Assembly (NCBI RefSeq): GCF_024700075.1
Contig: NZ_JAJONE010000006.1
Span: forward strand, 1-64,000
Length of the DNA: 64,000 bases
Source: Hymenobacter sp. J193
GTDB taxonomy: Bacteria; Bacteroidota; Bacteroidia; Cytophagales; Hymenobacteraceae
Direction: 5' to 3'
Shown here piece by piece: positions 1 to 9,613 of the stretch (position 1 is the first letter of the stretch; the number at the start of each line of letters is the position of its first letter). Under the pieces are notes generated by a model that was not told the DNA's origin, searched no databases, and was given only the letters and a program-made list of their open reading frames with translations. Position numbers and translations under genes: made by a program.

Positions 1-142
1 CGTACCTTTTGCCCCTGTAATGCCCTTTTTCCCTTCTCCTACTTTCAAGCTCACCCCACCCTGACGACCGGCTTAGAATATCCGGCCGCCCCATCCTGCT
101 GGATGAGTGCGGCTTTTCTTTGCCCATTTTTCAGTGTGATTC

Positions 143-1685
143 ATGCAACAAGTAGTTCAGTACTTCAGCCAGTACAAAGTCAGTTACAAAAACGAAATTC
201 TCTCGGCCTCACGGTGGCCCTGGCCTTGGTGCCAGAGGCCGTAGCCTTTTCCCTCATTGCCGGACTCTCGCCCCTGGTGGGTCTGTATGCGGCCTTCGTC
301 ATGGGCTTGGTTACCTCGCTCATCGGCGGCCGGCCGGGCATGATTTCCGGCGCCACCGGGGCTATTGCCGTGGTGCTGCTGGCTCTGGCCAAGAGCCACG
401 GCGTGGACTACATCTTCGCCACCGTCATCTTGGCGGGCGTGCTGCAGGTAGTCGCCGGCTTGCTGCGTCTGGGCAAGTTCATTCGGTTGGTGCCGCACTC
501 GGTCATGTTTGGCTTCGTCAATGGACTGGCTATTATTATCTTCCTCTCGCAGCTGGTGCAGTTCCAGATCGTGGACGCGGCCGGCGCGCACCAGTGGCTC
601 ACGGGCTCAGCCCCTCTACACCATGCTGGGGCTGGTAGGCCTCACTATCCTTATCATTGCCGGGCTGCCGCGCCTCACCAAAGTGGTACCGGCCTCGCTG
701 GTGGCCATTCTGGTAGTGTCCGGGCTGGTAATTGGGCTGGGCATTTCGACCAAAACCGTGGGCGACATTGCCTCCATTAAGGGCGGGTTTCCGCCGTTCC
801 ACATCCCGGCCGTGCCGCTGACGCTGGCCACGCTGGGCATCATTTTTCCCTACGCGGCCATCATGGCCGGGGTGGGACTGATTGAGAGCCTGCTCACGCT
901 CAACCTGATTGACGAAATCACCGAGACGCGGGGCAGCACCAACCGCGAGTGCGTGGCGCAGGGCGCGGCCAACATCGCCTCGGGCTTTCTCTTCGGCATG
1001 GGCGGTTGCGCCATGATTGGCCAGAGCCTGATTAACATCTCCTCCGGGGCGCGGGCGCGGCTCTCGGGCATCGTGGCGGCTGTCATGCTGCTCGTGTTCA
1101 TCATGTTTGGCGCGTCACTCATCGAGCGGGTACCGATGGCGGCCCTTACCGGCCTCATGATTATGGTGGCCGTGGGCACATTCAGTGGGCCTCGCTGAAA
1201 ACCTTCGGCAAGATGCCGGTGTCGGACCTCATCGTCATGGTGCTCGTAACGGCCATCACCGTGCTGCTGCACAACCTGGCTCTGGCCGTGCTCATCGGCG
1301 TGATTATCGCCGCCCTGGTCTTTGCCTGGGAGAATGCCAAACGCATCCGCGCCCGCAAATACGTGGACGAGGTCGGCGTGCGCCACTACGAGATTTACGG
1401 ACCGCTGTTCTTCGGCTCAGCCCAGCCTTCGGCGAGAAGTTCGACGTGCTGGACGACCCCAGTGAAGTCATCATTGATTTCAAGGAAAGCCGCGTGGCTG
1501 ACATGTCGGCCATTGAGGCCCTGAACAAGCTCACCGAACGCTACCACCGGGCCGGTAAAACTGTGCACCTGCGCCACCTCAGCCCCGACTGCCGCCGTCT
1601 GTTGGGCAAAGCCGATTCCATCATCGAGGTCAATATTATGGAAGACCCGCTCTACACCGTGGCCGGAGCCAACGTCATGTATTAA
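143..1685 (+). CDS. SulP-family anion (sulfate) permease, frameshifted
   Basis: This is an inner-membrane SulP/SLC26-type anion transporter with a C-terminal STAS domain. The N-terminal part carries the family-typical segment [17 protein letters not shown] followed by hydrophobic helices. The C-terminal part (about nt 1420-1685) reads as a STAS domain with [16 protein letters not shown] and ADMSAIEAL. The ATG at 143 is preferred to 103 because it gives a normal short SulP N-terminus ([20 protein letters not shown]). The coding sequence changes frame four times: near 205 (a G missing in the ctcggcctc context), near 604 (one extra base), near 1183 (a C missing) and near 1421 (a G missing). Repaired, it is about 514 residues, which is normal for the family. 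Either this is a pseudogene or the reads have indels; similar breaks across the window favour the latter. Sulfate, sulfite or bicarbonate are all possible substrates. Confidence 0.85.
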
Positions 1686-1694
1686 CATTTGGCT

Positions 1695-1740
1695 ACAACG
1701 AAAACACCGCTCTGCAAATCAGGGCGGTGTTTTTCGTTGT
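1695..1740. terminator. Bidirectional hairpin terminator after SulP
   Basis: A 15-16 bp inverted repeat (left arm from 1695, acaacgaaaacaccgc; right arm to 1740) surrounds a loop of about 13 nt and contains a T run. It lies between the convergent SulP gene and the primase-like gene, so it can serve both. Confidence 0.75.
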
Positions 1741-1773
1741 GGCCAGTTAGTTAGCTGGGCGCGAAGCGCCCGG

Positions 1774-4370
1774 CTACCGGGTGATTTCCTGGGTACGCTG
1801 CGGCTGGGCCATTTCGTAGCCCTTGCTGATTTCGCGGCGCTCGGCCCGGTCGCTGCTGTGCTCAATCACACTGCTGCCCTGCTGGCTGGCCACGGCATCG
1901 AGCGTTTGGCTGATTCGGGCAATTTCGGGCTGGTCTGTTCGGTACGAAACCTTCATCTCCGAGTGGCGGATGCCCTGCCCATCAGTCGTACTCTGAATAT
2001 CGCCGGTCTTCGCGCCGCTGCCGGCCACGGCTTCTTTCACGGCTTCGGCTTGGCCACGGGCACCCGGCGCTGGCGTAACCTCGTCCACCTTGATAACGAC
2101 CTGCTTCTCGTCGCCCTGCGGCGCGGGGACTGCTCCGGCGGCCCGGGGCTCCGGCGCCCCCTCGGCTGCCGGCGTGGCCGATGCCTGGTCCATGCTCCGG
2201 TCGCGGTTGTGGGGCTGAATGGCGGCGGCCTCGGCGACTACTTGGCGTACTGCACGGTCGGCCTCGCTCTCACTGACGCTAACGCCGGCATATACTTCCT
2301 GGCCGGCCTCAGCCCGGGCGTTGGTGTTCGTAATGATGGCGTGGATGATGGCAATATCGGGCTGGTCGTTGCGGTAGGTCATATCGAACTCCGCGCGACG
2401 GATGCCCTGCTCGTCAATCGTGCTTCGGATTTCGCTCGTCTTGTAGCTGTACGAACTGTTATCCAGCACCTCCTTCCAAGCCTCGGCGCGGCCGGTGGTG
2501 TTGGGGGCAACTTCGTCAATCTTCCACGTCGCGGTTTTCTCTTCAGCGGCCGGCGCGGTGGCCAGCGCCTGGGCTGGGTTTCGTTCGACGTAGCGCGCCC
2601 GGTCACGGTTCTCCTGCTGCTCGGTTTCATCCACCTTGCGGCCGGTGGGGGCGGGGTTGTCGTTGATGTACTCCTTCAGCAAAATCAGCCCCGCATCGCG
2701 GGCATGCACAAACTGCGCGGTATGCGCGGCGGCTTCTTGCTCGGACTGGTAGGAGCGGAACGGGCGCGACTCCGGCTCCGCGCCAGGACTAGCCACGGCC
2801 GCGCCCAGCACGGCCTGATTGAATCGGCGGTCGTCCGCCTCGCGCTGCTCTTGCGCTTCCGGGGTGTTCTCGCGGCGCTGCTGCTCCTGCTGGCGCGCCA
2901 GTTGGCGCTGCTCCTGCTCCTGGCGGTGCTGCTCGGCAAGGCGCTGCTGCCGCTCCGCTTCGCGCTGCTGCTCGTCGCGCTGGGCCTGGGCGCGGATTTG
3001 CTCGGCATTCAGGCCCTGCCGGGTTAACTCCAGGTCGCGGTTCCAGTCTTTTGCTACCGGATAATCTACCCGCAGGAACGTCTCCTGCTGGCGCTCCGGC
3101 TCCGGGCGTAGCTGTTCGCGCTGCCGGTATAGCTCGTGGGTCAGCACCTCCAGCTGCGCGGTGTCGGCTTTGGCCACCGACAACCGCAGTACCGTTTCCC
3201 GGTCAGAGCTGCGCTGCACCTCCAGGGCAATGGTGGGGCCGGCTTCCTGGGTGCCGTTCATCTGGCCTACCCGGTCGCTAAGCTGCTGCACCTGCTGCGC
3301 GCCGGCTTCGGCCGAGTCGTGGTGATAGGTCACTTTCAAGCCCGTGTGGTACTTGTCGCTGGTGGCGTGCCACTCCACCGGCCGCGTTGGCTCTTTGTAG
3401 GCTTCCTGCTCGGCCACGGGCACCAGCGGCCGGGCCGGGTGCAGCTCGTTCAGGTAGTTCATGTTGAACTGCCGCCCCCGGCGTCGCGGTCGTTGGCCAA
3501 CACGACCTCCCGGGGCTCCTGCTTGTCAATCACCCGCTGAATCAGGGCTACCTGGGCCTCGGTCGGCGTGCCGCTGGTAGCAATGTAGATGGTGTTTTTC
3601 TGGTCCTGGCCGCTTTTCAGCTGGTGGTGGGACAACGAATCAATGGCCGACTCACTGACGATGATGCGCTCTACCTGAGTGCCTTTCCCCTCGGTGGGGT
3701 GGGATACCCAAATGCCGTTTTTAGGCAATGGAAGCAGGTTCTTGTAGTGCTCATTCTTCTGCTCGACGCTGGCCAGCCCCTCGGCGTTGTATAAGGGAAA
3801 GGCCGTGTTCTTATGCTCGTTCTGCTGCGCGGTGAAGATGCGGCCCTGAAAGGCCGGGCTGTCAATAGTCTGGTCCTCGATGCCCCGGCCGTGCAGGTAC
3901 GTGCGGTCGGTCAGTTCCCGCTTCACGCCCAGCACCTCGGAAATCAGCCGCGTCCGGCGGTCTTCCTCGGCCTGGCGCTCGTGGTCGGGGTTGCCAACGG
4001 ACAACGCGTTCAGCCGGGTCACGTCGGCGGCCGGGGCATAGGCACGAGTTGGGGCAGGCCCGTCATTCAGATACTCGCGTAGCTGCTGGCGGACCTGCCC
4101 CAAATTCAGCCCGTGGCCATCACCGCCCCGGGTTTTCGCAAAATCAATGACGCTGCCCTTGTCCCGGTCGTCGCCGGTATTGAGGTACACCTGATGGTCA
4201 TCTTTGCGCGTGACGATGAGCACCTCCCCGTCTTTTTCGAGCTGGTGCCAGTCGCCGCGCTTGCCTTCCTTTTTTATCTGGTAGCCCTGCCGCTCGGCGT
4301 AGTCTACGAGGTCAATATCACGCTTGAACCGGTCAAGCTCGTTGGGGTCGTTCTCACGGGGTGCATTCAT
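1774..4370 (-). CDS. Toprim/DUF3991 primase-like mobilization protein, frameshifted
   Basis: The N-terminal third resembles the DUF3991-Toprim proteins of mobile elements: FKRDIDLVDYAERQGY, then GSVIDFAKTRGG, then a Toprim core with an acidic SESAIDSLS strand and a terminal LANDRDAGG motif. Such proteins are thought to act like primases on transferred single-stranded DNA. The reading frame breaks near 3473-3480, where one base of a GC run seems missing; adding it gives DRDAGGRQFNMNYLNE and one protein of about 865 residues. The second part has a Gln/Glu/Arg-rich coiled coil (about nt 2820-3010). It ends with two copies of an alpha/beta domain whose best-conserved stretch is APGARGQAEAV. The same domain ends the zeta toxin at 57.7-58.7 kb. 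The ATG at 4370 opens the gene. The primase role is inferred from the Toprim motifs only. Confidence 0.75.
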
Positions 4371-4460
4371 CGCGGGTAGCTTACTGGTGGTCTTAAATGA
4401 CCAGTAGCTCCGGGCGGGGAAAGAAAAGCGGTGAGAAGTACCGCTCGGCTACCAGGAAGG

Positions 4461-4886
4461 CTATCCGGTCGTGGTTACGGGGGTAGGGGATTCCGCGCCG
4501 CCTGTGGGGGCTTCGGATTCGGGAAGGGGAGGGTTGCCACTGTCAAAGCATTTGAGCTGCTGCTGAAAAGTGGTCAGGGCTTCTACCGTGGGAAACAGGA
4601 AGCGGGGACTCTGGCTGTTGGGGGGGATGCGGATTACCTCTGTATCGACGGCCAGGCTGCGGAGCAGGCGCTGCAGTAAGCGCGGCTCTTCGCGTTTGAG
4701 GGAGTTGTTTTTCAGGCCCACGATGCTGGTGTAGGGAAGCTCGTGCTGTTCGCAGAACGACTTCAACTCCCCTTTGGCCAGCATCAACAGGCGAAATTGG
4801 GCGTAGCGGATGGCGTCGGCATAGGGGACGGAAAGCTTTAGGTCGGGGAAGCCCAGCGGGGCCGAAATGTGTGGAGATGGTACCAT
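4461..4886 (-). CDS. Small HTH-like protein, paralog of the gene at 48.1 kb
   Basis: I do not recognise a named family. The protein of about 141 residues has a central stretch, LKSFCEQHELPYTSIVGLKN followed by LKREEPRLLQRLLRSL, that looks like a Cro/XRE-type helix-turn-helix. The C-terminus has a short beta part (RFLFPTVEALTTFQQQL) and a Pro/Thr-rich tail. The start at 4886 (MVPSPHIS) is preferred over the upstream ATG at 4979 because the extra residues look non-coding. A clear paralog lies at 48096-48491: both have EP.L...LL in the HTH region and FQQ.L..FD near the end. Its position next to the primase-like gene and opposite the transfer operon suggests a regulator of plasmid functions, which is inference. 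Confidence 0.6.
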   Translation of the reverse strand: MVPSPHISAPLGFPDLKLSVPYADAIRYAQFRLLMLAKGELKSFCEQHELPYTSIVGLKNNSLKREEPRLLQRLLRSLAVDTEVIRIPPNSQSPRFLFPTVEALTTFQQQLKCFDSGNPPLPESEAPTGGAESPTPVTTTG

Positions 4887-5154
4887 GTAAACAGTTGGTG
4901 TTATAGTGCAAAAGGTGTGAGTGGACAGATGCTTACGCAAAGAATCCACAAAGACACAAATTGCAGCTAAACGCTGCAAACAGGTAACTCAAAAAGCCAA
5001 AATAGTACGATTAGCCGTCGGTCAGCTTAATAGGTGCGGAGGCTGCGGAAACGGACTACTGCGGCTAACGCAGAAACTCTTAAGAAGTTTAAAAGAATTA
5101 CTTTAGAAATCTTTCAGAACTTTATCAGAACACAGGGCGTAAAGCATCGCCAGT
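4887..5154. promoter_or_regulatory. Divergent intergenic region upstream of the transfer operon
   Basis: This 268-bp AT-richer gap separates the HTH-like gene (minus) from the first gene before the transfer operon (plus). It holds a 6-bp inverted repeat, TTGCAG ctaaacg CTGCAA (4963-4981), which could be an operator. No convincing -7 TAnnTTTG box was found. Confidence 0.35.
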
Positions 5155-5928
5155 ATGCAAGCTGCCCTGTTCTTCCTGCTGGTACTTCTGCCCCTCGCGG
5201 CCCTATTGGGGTTGGTGTGGTGGCGCTTCACCGGCAGCGGGAAGGGCAAGCCGGTGGCGCTGGTCGCCACCAGCAACCACCGGTCGGTGCGCTCCTTTCA
5301 CTATGGGCCAAAGCCAACGCCCGCGCCGGCCGAAGCCGCGCCGCCCTTGTCGGCCGACAACCCCATCTCGCGCTTGATGCCCGAAGAGGATTTTCGGGCC
5401 AAGGAGGAGCAGGAGCTGCAGGCGGAAGCGGACCGCATGGAAGCCGACCAAATCACGGCGCGGGAGCTGGCGGCTACGGAATCTGCGGTGGATGCTGCAG
5501 CTGAGAATGAGGCCGCTATACCAGCAGAAGTGCCGGCCACTGAGGAGACAGAGGCCACGCCGGCCGATGCTGCGCCACCGGTAGTCTCTTCGGTTCACGC
5601 GCTAGGTACGGCGGCAGTGTCGGTTTTTGATAGGCTGGGTATAGACGAGCCGGAAAGCCCGACCACTGCGGGCATGGAAGCAGCGGCAGTTCCAGCTACT
5701 GAAACGGCCACTGCGGCTGACACTGCACATTCAGCCCCGGTAGCTGCGGCAGATGATGCCGTGCCGGAATCCCTCTATGACAACCCGATTACGACGGCCG
5801 CCCCGACCAAGAACGACCAAGCCAATCAACTGAAGCAGGTAGAGCTACGCCAGCGCAAGCGGGCAGCCCTCGCGGCCAAGAATGCCAGCCAGAAAGCGGC
5901 GCTGACAGGGCTGTATCCCGGAAAGTAA
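5155..5928 (+). CDS. Single-pass membrane protein with long Ala/Glu/Pro-rich domain
   Basis: I do not recognise a family. The first 25 residues form one hydrophobic segment (LFFLLVLLPLAALLGLVWW), followed by a positively charged stop. The remaining 230 residues are low-complexity and rich in Ala, Glu, Pro and Thr, with two similar short motifs (LSADNPISRL near residue 65 and YDNPITTAA near 205) and a basic C-terminus (QLKQVELRQRKRAALAAKNA). It precedes the transfer operon in the same direction, so it may be an anchored accessory protein of the secretion channel, but no motif proves that. Confidence 0.6.
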   Translation: MQAALFFLLVLLPLAALLGLVWWRFTGSGKGKPVALVATSNHRSVRSFHYGPKPTPAPAEAAPPLSADNPISRLMPEEDFRAKEEQELQAEADRMEADQITARELAATESAVDAAAENEAAIPAEVPATEETEATPADAAPPVVSSVHALGTAAVSVFDRLGIDEPESPTTAGMEAAAVPATETATAADTAHSAPVAAADDAVPESLYDNPITTAAPTKNDQANQLKQVELRQRKRAALAAKNASQKAALTGLYPGK

Positions 5929-6243
5929 GCCGGCCCCGGCGGCCGGCACCCGACCTACTTATGAGCACGCTACCCCATCCTCATTTCTACCCTCCCGCTA
6001 TGCTACCTCACTCATCCCCGCTACCCGCCGCCCCAGTCTTCCCACTTCTTCCAGTGCCCGCCCCAGCCGCCCCCAGCTGCTTTTAAGACCGGGCCAGACC
6101 TGTCTGGCCGGGGCACTGCCGCGTGCCAGCCCTGCGCCAGCCAGCCAGCCAGCCAGCCAGCTGCTGCGCTGCGCCCAATCCGTTTTCCACCGCTTCCGGG
6201 GAGATAAGCGCCCCCACACTCCATTTCCAACACCCTTTCCCCC
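5929..6243. other. C-rich leader region between two plus-strand genes
   Basis: No gene was recognised in this 315-bp stretch. The plus strand is strikingly C- and T-rich and poor in G from about 5960 to 6110. It also holds a CCAG tetranucleotide array (6137-6160). It may act as an untranslated leader of the transfer operon. Confidence 0.4.
6137..6160. repeat. CCAG tetranucleotide tandem repeat (six copies)
   Basis: Six perfect CCAG units lie about 85 bp upstream of the pilin-like gene. Short arrays like this change length easily by slippage. Being non-coding, this one could alter only leader structure or spacing. Confidence 0.9.
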
Positions 6244-6624
6244 ATGTTCACCAACCCCCTTTCCCTGGCCAAGAAATTGGCTGTTGCCGGACACGCCTAC
6301 CAACCATCCAAAGCAGAGAAACGCGCCTACGCCATGCTGACGGCCCTGGCGTTGTCCAACCGGGCGGCTTTTGCCCAAAGCGGTAGCGCCCAAGGTGCCC
6401 TCGAAGGGGTACAGGAAACTGTCGTGGGCATCGTGCAGGTCATCTTCGCCATTATCCTGATTATCGGCCTGATTCGCGTGGTAATGAAGTTCGTGCAGGG
6501 TGCCCCGGATGCGCTCGGCTCCCTGGGCTGGCTCGTCGGCGGGGTCATCCTGTGGTTCGGCTTCCAGCTGTTCAAGGACGACTTGGTAGGGGCCGTAGGC
6601 GGCGGCGAAGGGGGCGTACGCTAA
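6244..6624 (+). CDS. traE: VirB2/TrbC-like pilin (DUF4134, TraE-type)
   Basis: A 126-residue protein with a signal peptide ending near residue 45 (cleavage likely after ...AAFA, before QSGSAQG) and two membrane helices (VVGIVQVIFAIILIIGLIRVV and LGWLVGGVILWFGFQLF). This is the architecture of VirB2-type pilins and of the Bacteroidota DUF4134/TraE proteins. It would be the major subunit of the conjugative pilus or channel. It lies 19 bp before the VirB3-VirB4 fusion, which fits the order TraE-TraF-TraG known from Bacteroides conjugative transposons. Confidence 0.85.
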   Translation: MFTNPLSLAKKLAVAGHAYQPSKAEKRAYAMLTALALSNRAAFAQSGSAQGALEGVQETVVGIVQVIFAIILIIGLIRVVMKFVQGAPDALGSLGWLVGGVILWFGFQLFKDDLVGAVGGGEGGVR

Positions 6625-6643
6625 GCCCTGAGTTTCCGCTCTC

Positions 6644-9613
6644 ATGCGCTCCTACAAGTCTATTGAGCGACCAGCCCAGGTCCTGGGCATGAATATTCAG
6701 GACCTGGGCATCATGGTTGGCCTGTTCATCGGTTCCGTGCTGCTGCTCGGATTTCTGGGGATGGCAGTCAAAATTCCCCGCATTATCTACCTGCTCGTCA
6801 TCGTCGTGGAACTGGGCCTCATCATGGGCCTGCGCTACCTGAGCCGCAAGCAAGCGCCCGGCTTCCTGATGGGGTGGCTCTCCTTCACCTTCATTCAGCC
6901 CCGCCGCCTGGCCGTGGGGCCTTTACCAACTCCCGCTCATGACAAAAAGCCAAAAACCACCGCGTTTAGCGCGGTGATGCCGGTGCATAGCTTCGAGGGC
7001 GACAAGGTCGTGTTCAAGGATGGGCGCGTCGGCGTGGGCTTCCTGGTCGAGCCGGCCGAAATGGAAAGCTGGACCATTGAAGACTACGAGGCCTTCCAGG
7101 CCGCCCTCGTCGGGGTGCTGCGGGCGCTGCCGGTGGGCAGCATCGTGCAGAAAACCGACATCTACTACGACCGGCCTTATCGGGAAGACAAAACCCAGCA
7201 GACCTACTTTGAGAACAAGATGAACAAGCACTTCTATGAACGGCTGGTGCTGTTCCAGAAGTCCTACTTGTTCATCTCGTTTGCGCCGGCGGCGGTAAAG
7301 TCGCCCAAAACCAACGCGGTGAATGCCCTGGTGGCCCGCGCCGGCGAGGCCGTGCTCAAGAATCCGTTTGCGCAGCTGGTGCAAACCCTGGAGGTGGCCG
7401 AAAGCGGCGCGGTCGAATTCATTCAGGGCATCAAGAACCTGGGCGGCGTCACCTTCGAGCGGCTCAGCAGCCAGGAAATCCACCAGCTGTACCTGCAGTA
7501 CTTCAATCTCAATTTCGACGGCCAGCCCACCCGGCAGGAGCGCGAGATGGGCAACGATATGGGCACGTTCAGCGTGGGGGAGCAGAAGGTTAATGTCCTG
7601 TCGATGGTGGGGCAGGGCTCGGACGCTTACCCGGCCGTGAAAAACAGCTACGGCGTTACCGCGCCCATGCTCTACCCGCTCACGCATATTCTCCAGTGCC
7701 CGCACGTCCTCACGCAGGCCCTGATGATTCAGGATACCCGCGCTGAGCTAAGCAGTCTGGATACCGACCGCAAGCTGAATGCCTCGCTCTCCTTCCTGGC
7801 CACCCAGGATAACCACCTGCGGGCGGCCGAAGTCGAGGAGTTTACCGCCGAGGTGCGGGCCGAAAACAAGCAGATTGTGGGCCTGCACCTCTCGGTTATG
7901 CTGTGGGATACCAACGATACCAGCCGGCGGGAAAACGTCGAGCGGGCCACGGCCGCTTTCCGCTACATGTTCGGCACGGAAAGCGTCGTGGAAAGCTACC
8001 TGGCCCTGCCGGTGTTCTTCGGCCTGCTGCCGGGCAACGCCAACCAGGTACCCGACCGCTGGCTGACCACCACCGCTGACCGGGGGGCCTGCTACATGCA
8101 CTGGACCGCGACCTACAAGACGGACCCGGTAGGGGAATACCTCACTGACCGGTTCCGCAATCTGGTGCAGGTGAACCTGTTCAACACGGCGCTGGACAAT
8201 CAGAATGCCATGGTTATCGGGCCTTCCGGCTCGGGCAAGTCCTACACTTTCGGCAACCTGATTGTGCAGCGCTACGAGAAAGGAGCGCGGCAGATTATCA
8301 TGGACGTGGGCGGCACCTACCGCAACGTGCTGCAGTCCCTGAACGGGGAGGATTTCGACAACACCTACTTCGAGTACGACCCGCAGCGGCCCATCGAGTT
8401 CAACCCCTTCATCGTGCCCCGAGACAAAGCCAACGGGAACAAGTGGCTCTACAACGATGAGAAAACCAACTTCCACCTGGCCCTGATTGCTGCCCTCTGG
8501 AAAGGGGGCAAGGATACGGGCCTGGATAAGTCGGAGCGCACCATCCTCAGCCGGTTTCTGATTGAATACTACGTGTATCTCAACGAGCACGACAAGCTGG
8601 GGCAGAAGGATGAGGAGTTTCCCGGCATGGAAAGCTTCTACCGCTTCGTGGAGCGCTACGACGCCGATATGCAAAAGCCGGTGTCGGTACCCGGCGAAGG
8701 GCAGGAAGCAGACCCGTTGGACGGCGCGCGCCGGCAGTATCAGAAAAACATGAAGTACATCGACATGCACCAGTTCTTCCTGGTGCTGGGTCAGTACATC
8801 AGCGGCGGGCGCTACGAGCGGGTGCTCAACGCCAAGCGCGACGTGGATTTGAGCGAGTACCGGCTTATCTGCTTCGACCTGGCCAAAGTGCAGGCCGACC
8901 CCGACCTGTACCCGGTGGTGGCCATGCTCATCACCGAGCTGAGCCTGGACCTGTTCCGCAAGTTCCCGGATGACGTGAAGTACATCGCCCTGGACGAAGC
9001 CTGGACGATGCTTAGCGGGGTGCTCTCGGAATTCATCGAATCCATGTACCGCACGATTCGGAAGACCAACGGCTCGGTGACCATCATCACCCAGGGCATC
9101 ACCGAGATTACCAGCAGCAAGATTGGCCCGGCCATCATCAACAACTCGGCTACCAAAATTATCCTGCGCCACATCAACCCGGACTCGCTGGCCCAGCTGC
9201 AGGCCCCGCTCGGCCTGACGGGCCACGAGATGGACTTAATTAAGTCGGTGCGCTCTACCGATGCTCTGCGCGAGTTCTTCATCAAGCAGGGAGCAAAAGG
9301 GAAGGTATTTGCCCTGGAGGCCTCGCCCCAGCTCGATGCCATCCTGACTTCCAAGCCGGTGGAGCGCAACCACCTCAATAAGCTGGTGAAGTTCTACCAG
9401 CAGACCAACCGCCGCCCCAAAGTGGACAAGGCTGGCCAGCTCGTGGTCGGCACCGATGGGGAGATACAGTACGAGGACGTGAAAGTGCAGCGCCTCGACT
9501 ACGCCGTGGACCAGTTTGTCGAAGATAAGCAGAGCCGCAAGCTCGGGGGAAATGATGAGCAACTTTCTAATGGTGGCCTACGGCATCGACCCGGGGTTTC
9601 TGCGCGCCTGTGA
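6644..9613 (+). CDS. traG: VirB3-VirB4 fusion, conjugation ATPase (TraF-TraG)
   Basis: The first ~95 residues are a small two-helix domain of the VirB3/DUF4133 (TraF) type (GIMVGLFIGSVLLLGFLGM, then IIYLLVIVVELGLIMGLRYL). It is fused in frame to a VirB4/TraG ATPase. Walker A is GPSGSGKSYTF near residue 526 and Walker B is YIALDEAWTML near residue 780. VirB4 powers pilus assembly and substrate transfer at the inner membrane. The last residues (after SRKLGG) may be out of frame: adding one G to the GGGGG run at 9545-9549 would end the protein with GGK-stop and overlap the TraJ start as ATGA. As read, the ORF runs to 9613 and overlaps TraJ by about 60 bp. Confidence 0.92.
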   Translation: MRSYKSIERPAQVLGMNIQDLGIMVGLFIGSVLLLGFLGMAVKIPRIIYLLVIVVELGLIMGLRYLSRKQAPGFLMGWLSFTFIQPRRLAVGPLPTPAHDKKPKTTAFSAVMPVHSFEGDKVVFKDGRVGVGFLVEPAEMESWTIEDYEAFQAALVGVLRALPVGSIVQKTDIYYDRPYREDKTQQTYFENKMNKHFYERLVLFQKSYLFISFAPAAVKSPKTNAVNALVARAGEAVLKNPFAQLVQTLEVAESGAVEFIQGIKNLGGVTFERLSSQEIHQLYLQYFNLNFDGQPTRQEREMGNDMGTFSVGEQKVNVLSMVGQGSDAYPAVKNSYGVTAPMLYPLTHILQCPHVLTQALMIQDTRAELSSLDTDRKLNASLSFLATQDNHLRAAEVEEFTAEVRAENKQIVGLHLSVMLWDTNDTSRRENVERATAAFRYMFGTESVVESYLALPVFFGLLPGNANQVPDRWLTTTADRGACYMHWTATYKTDPVGEYLTDRFRNLVQVNLFNTALDNQNAMVIGPSGSGKSYTFGNLIVQRYEKGARQIIMDVGGTYRNVLQSLNGEDFDNTYFEYDPQRPIEFNPFIVPRDKANGNKWLYNDEKTNFHLALIAALWKGGKDTGLDKSERTILSRFLIEYYVYLNEHDKLGQKDEEFPGMESFYRFVERYDADMQKPVSVPGEGQEADPLDGARRQYQKNMKYIDMHQFFLVLGQYISGGRYERVLNAKRDVDLSEYRLICFDLAKVQADPDLYPVVAMLITELSLDLFRKFPDDVKYIALDEAWTMLSGVLSEFIESMYRTIRKTNGSVTIITQGITEITSSKIGPAIINNSATKIILRHINPDSLAQLQAPLGLTGHEMDLIKSVRSTDALREFFIKQGAKGKVFALEASPQLDAILTSKPVERNHLNKLVKFYQQTNRRPKVDKAGQLVVGTDGEIQYEDVKVQRLDYAVDQFVEDKQSRKLGGNDEQLSNGGLRHRPGVSARL

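Noticed and set aside
1858..3027. Open frame of 389 codons on the plus strand
   Set aside because: Opposite the primase-like gene, Leu- and Gly-rich through mirror codons of its Gln/Glu coiled coil.
7748..9226. Open frame of 492 codons on the minus strand
   Set aside because: Antisense to the VirB4 ATPase; no motif, and the sense frame is fully conserved in its Walker regions.
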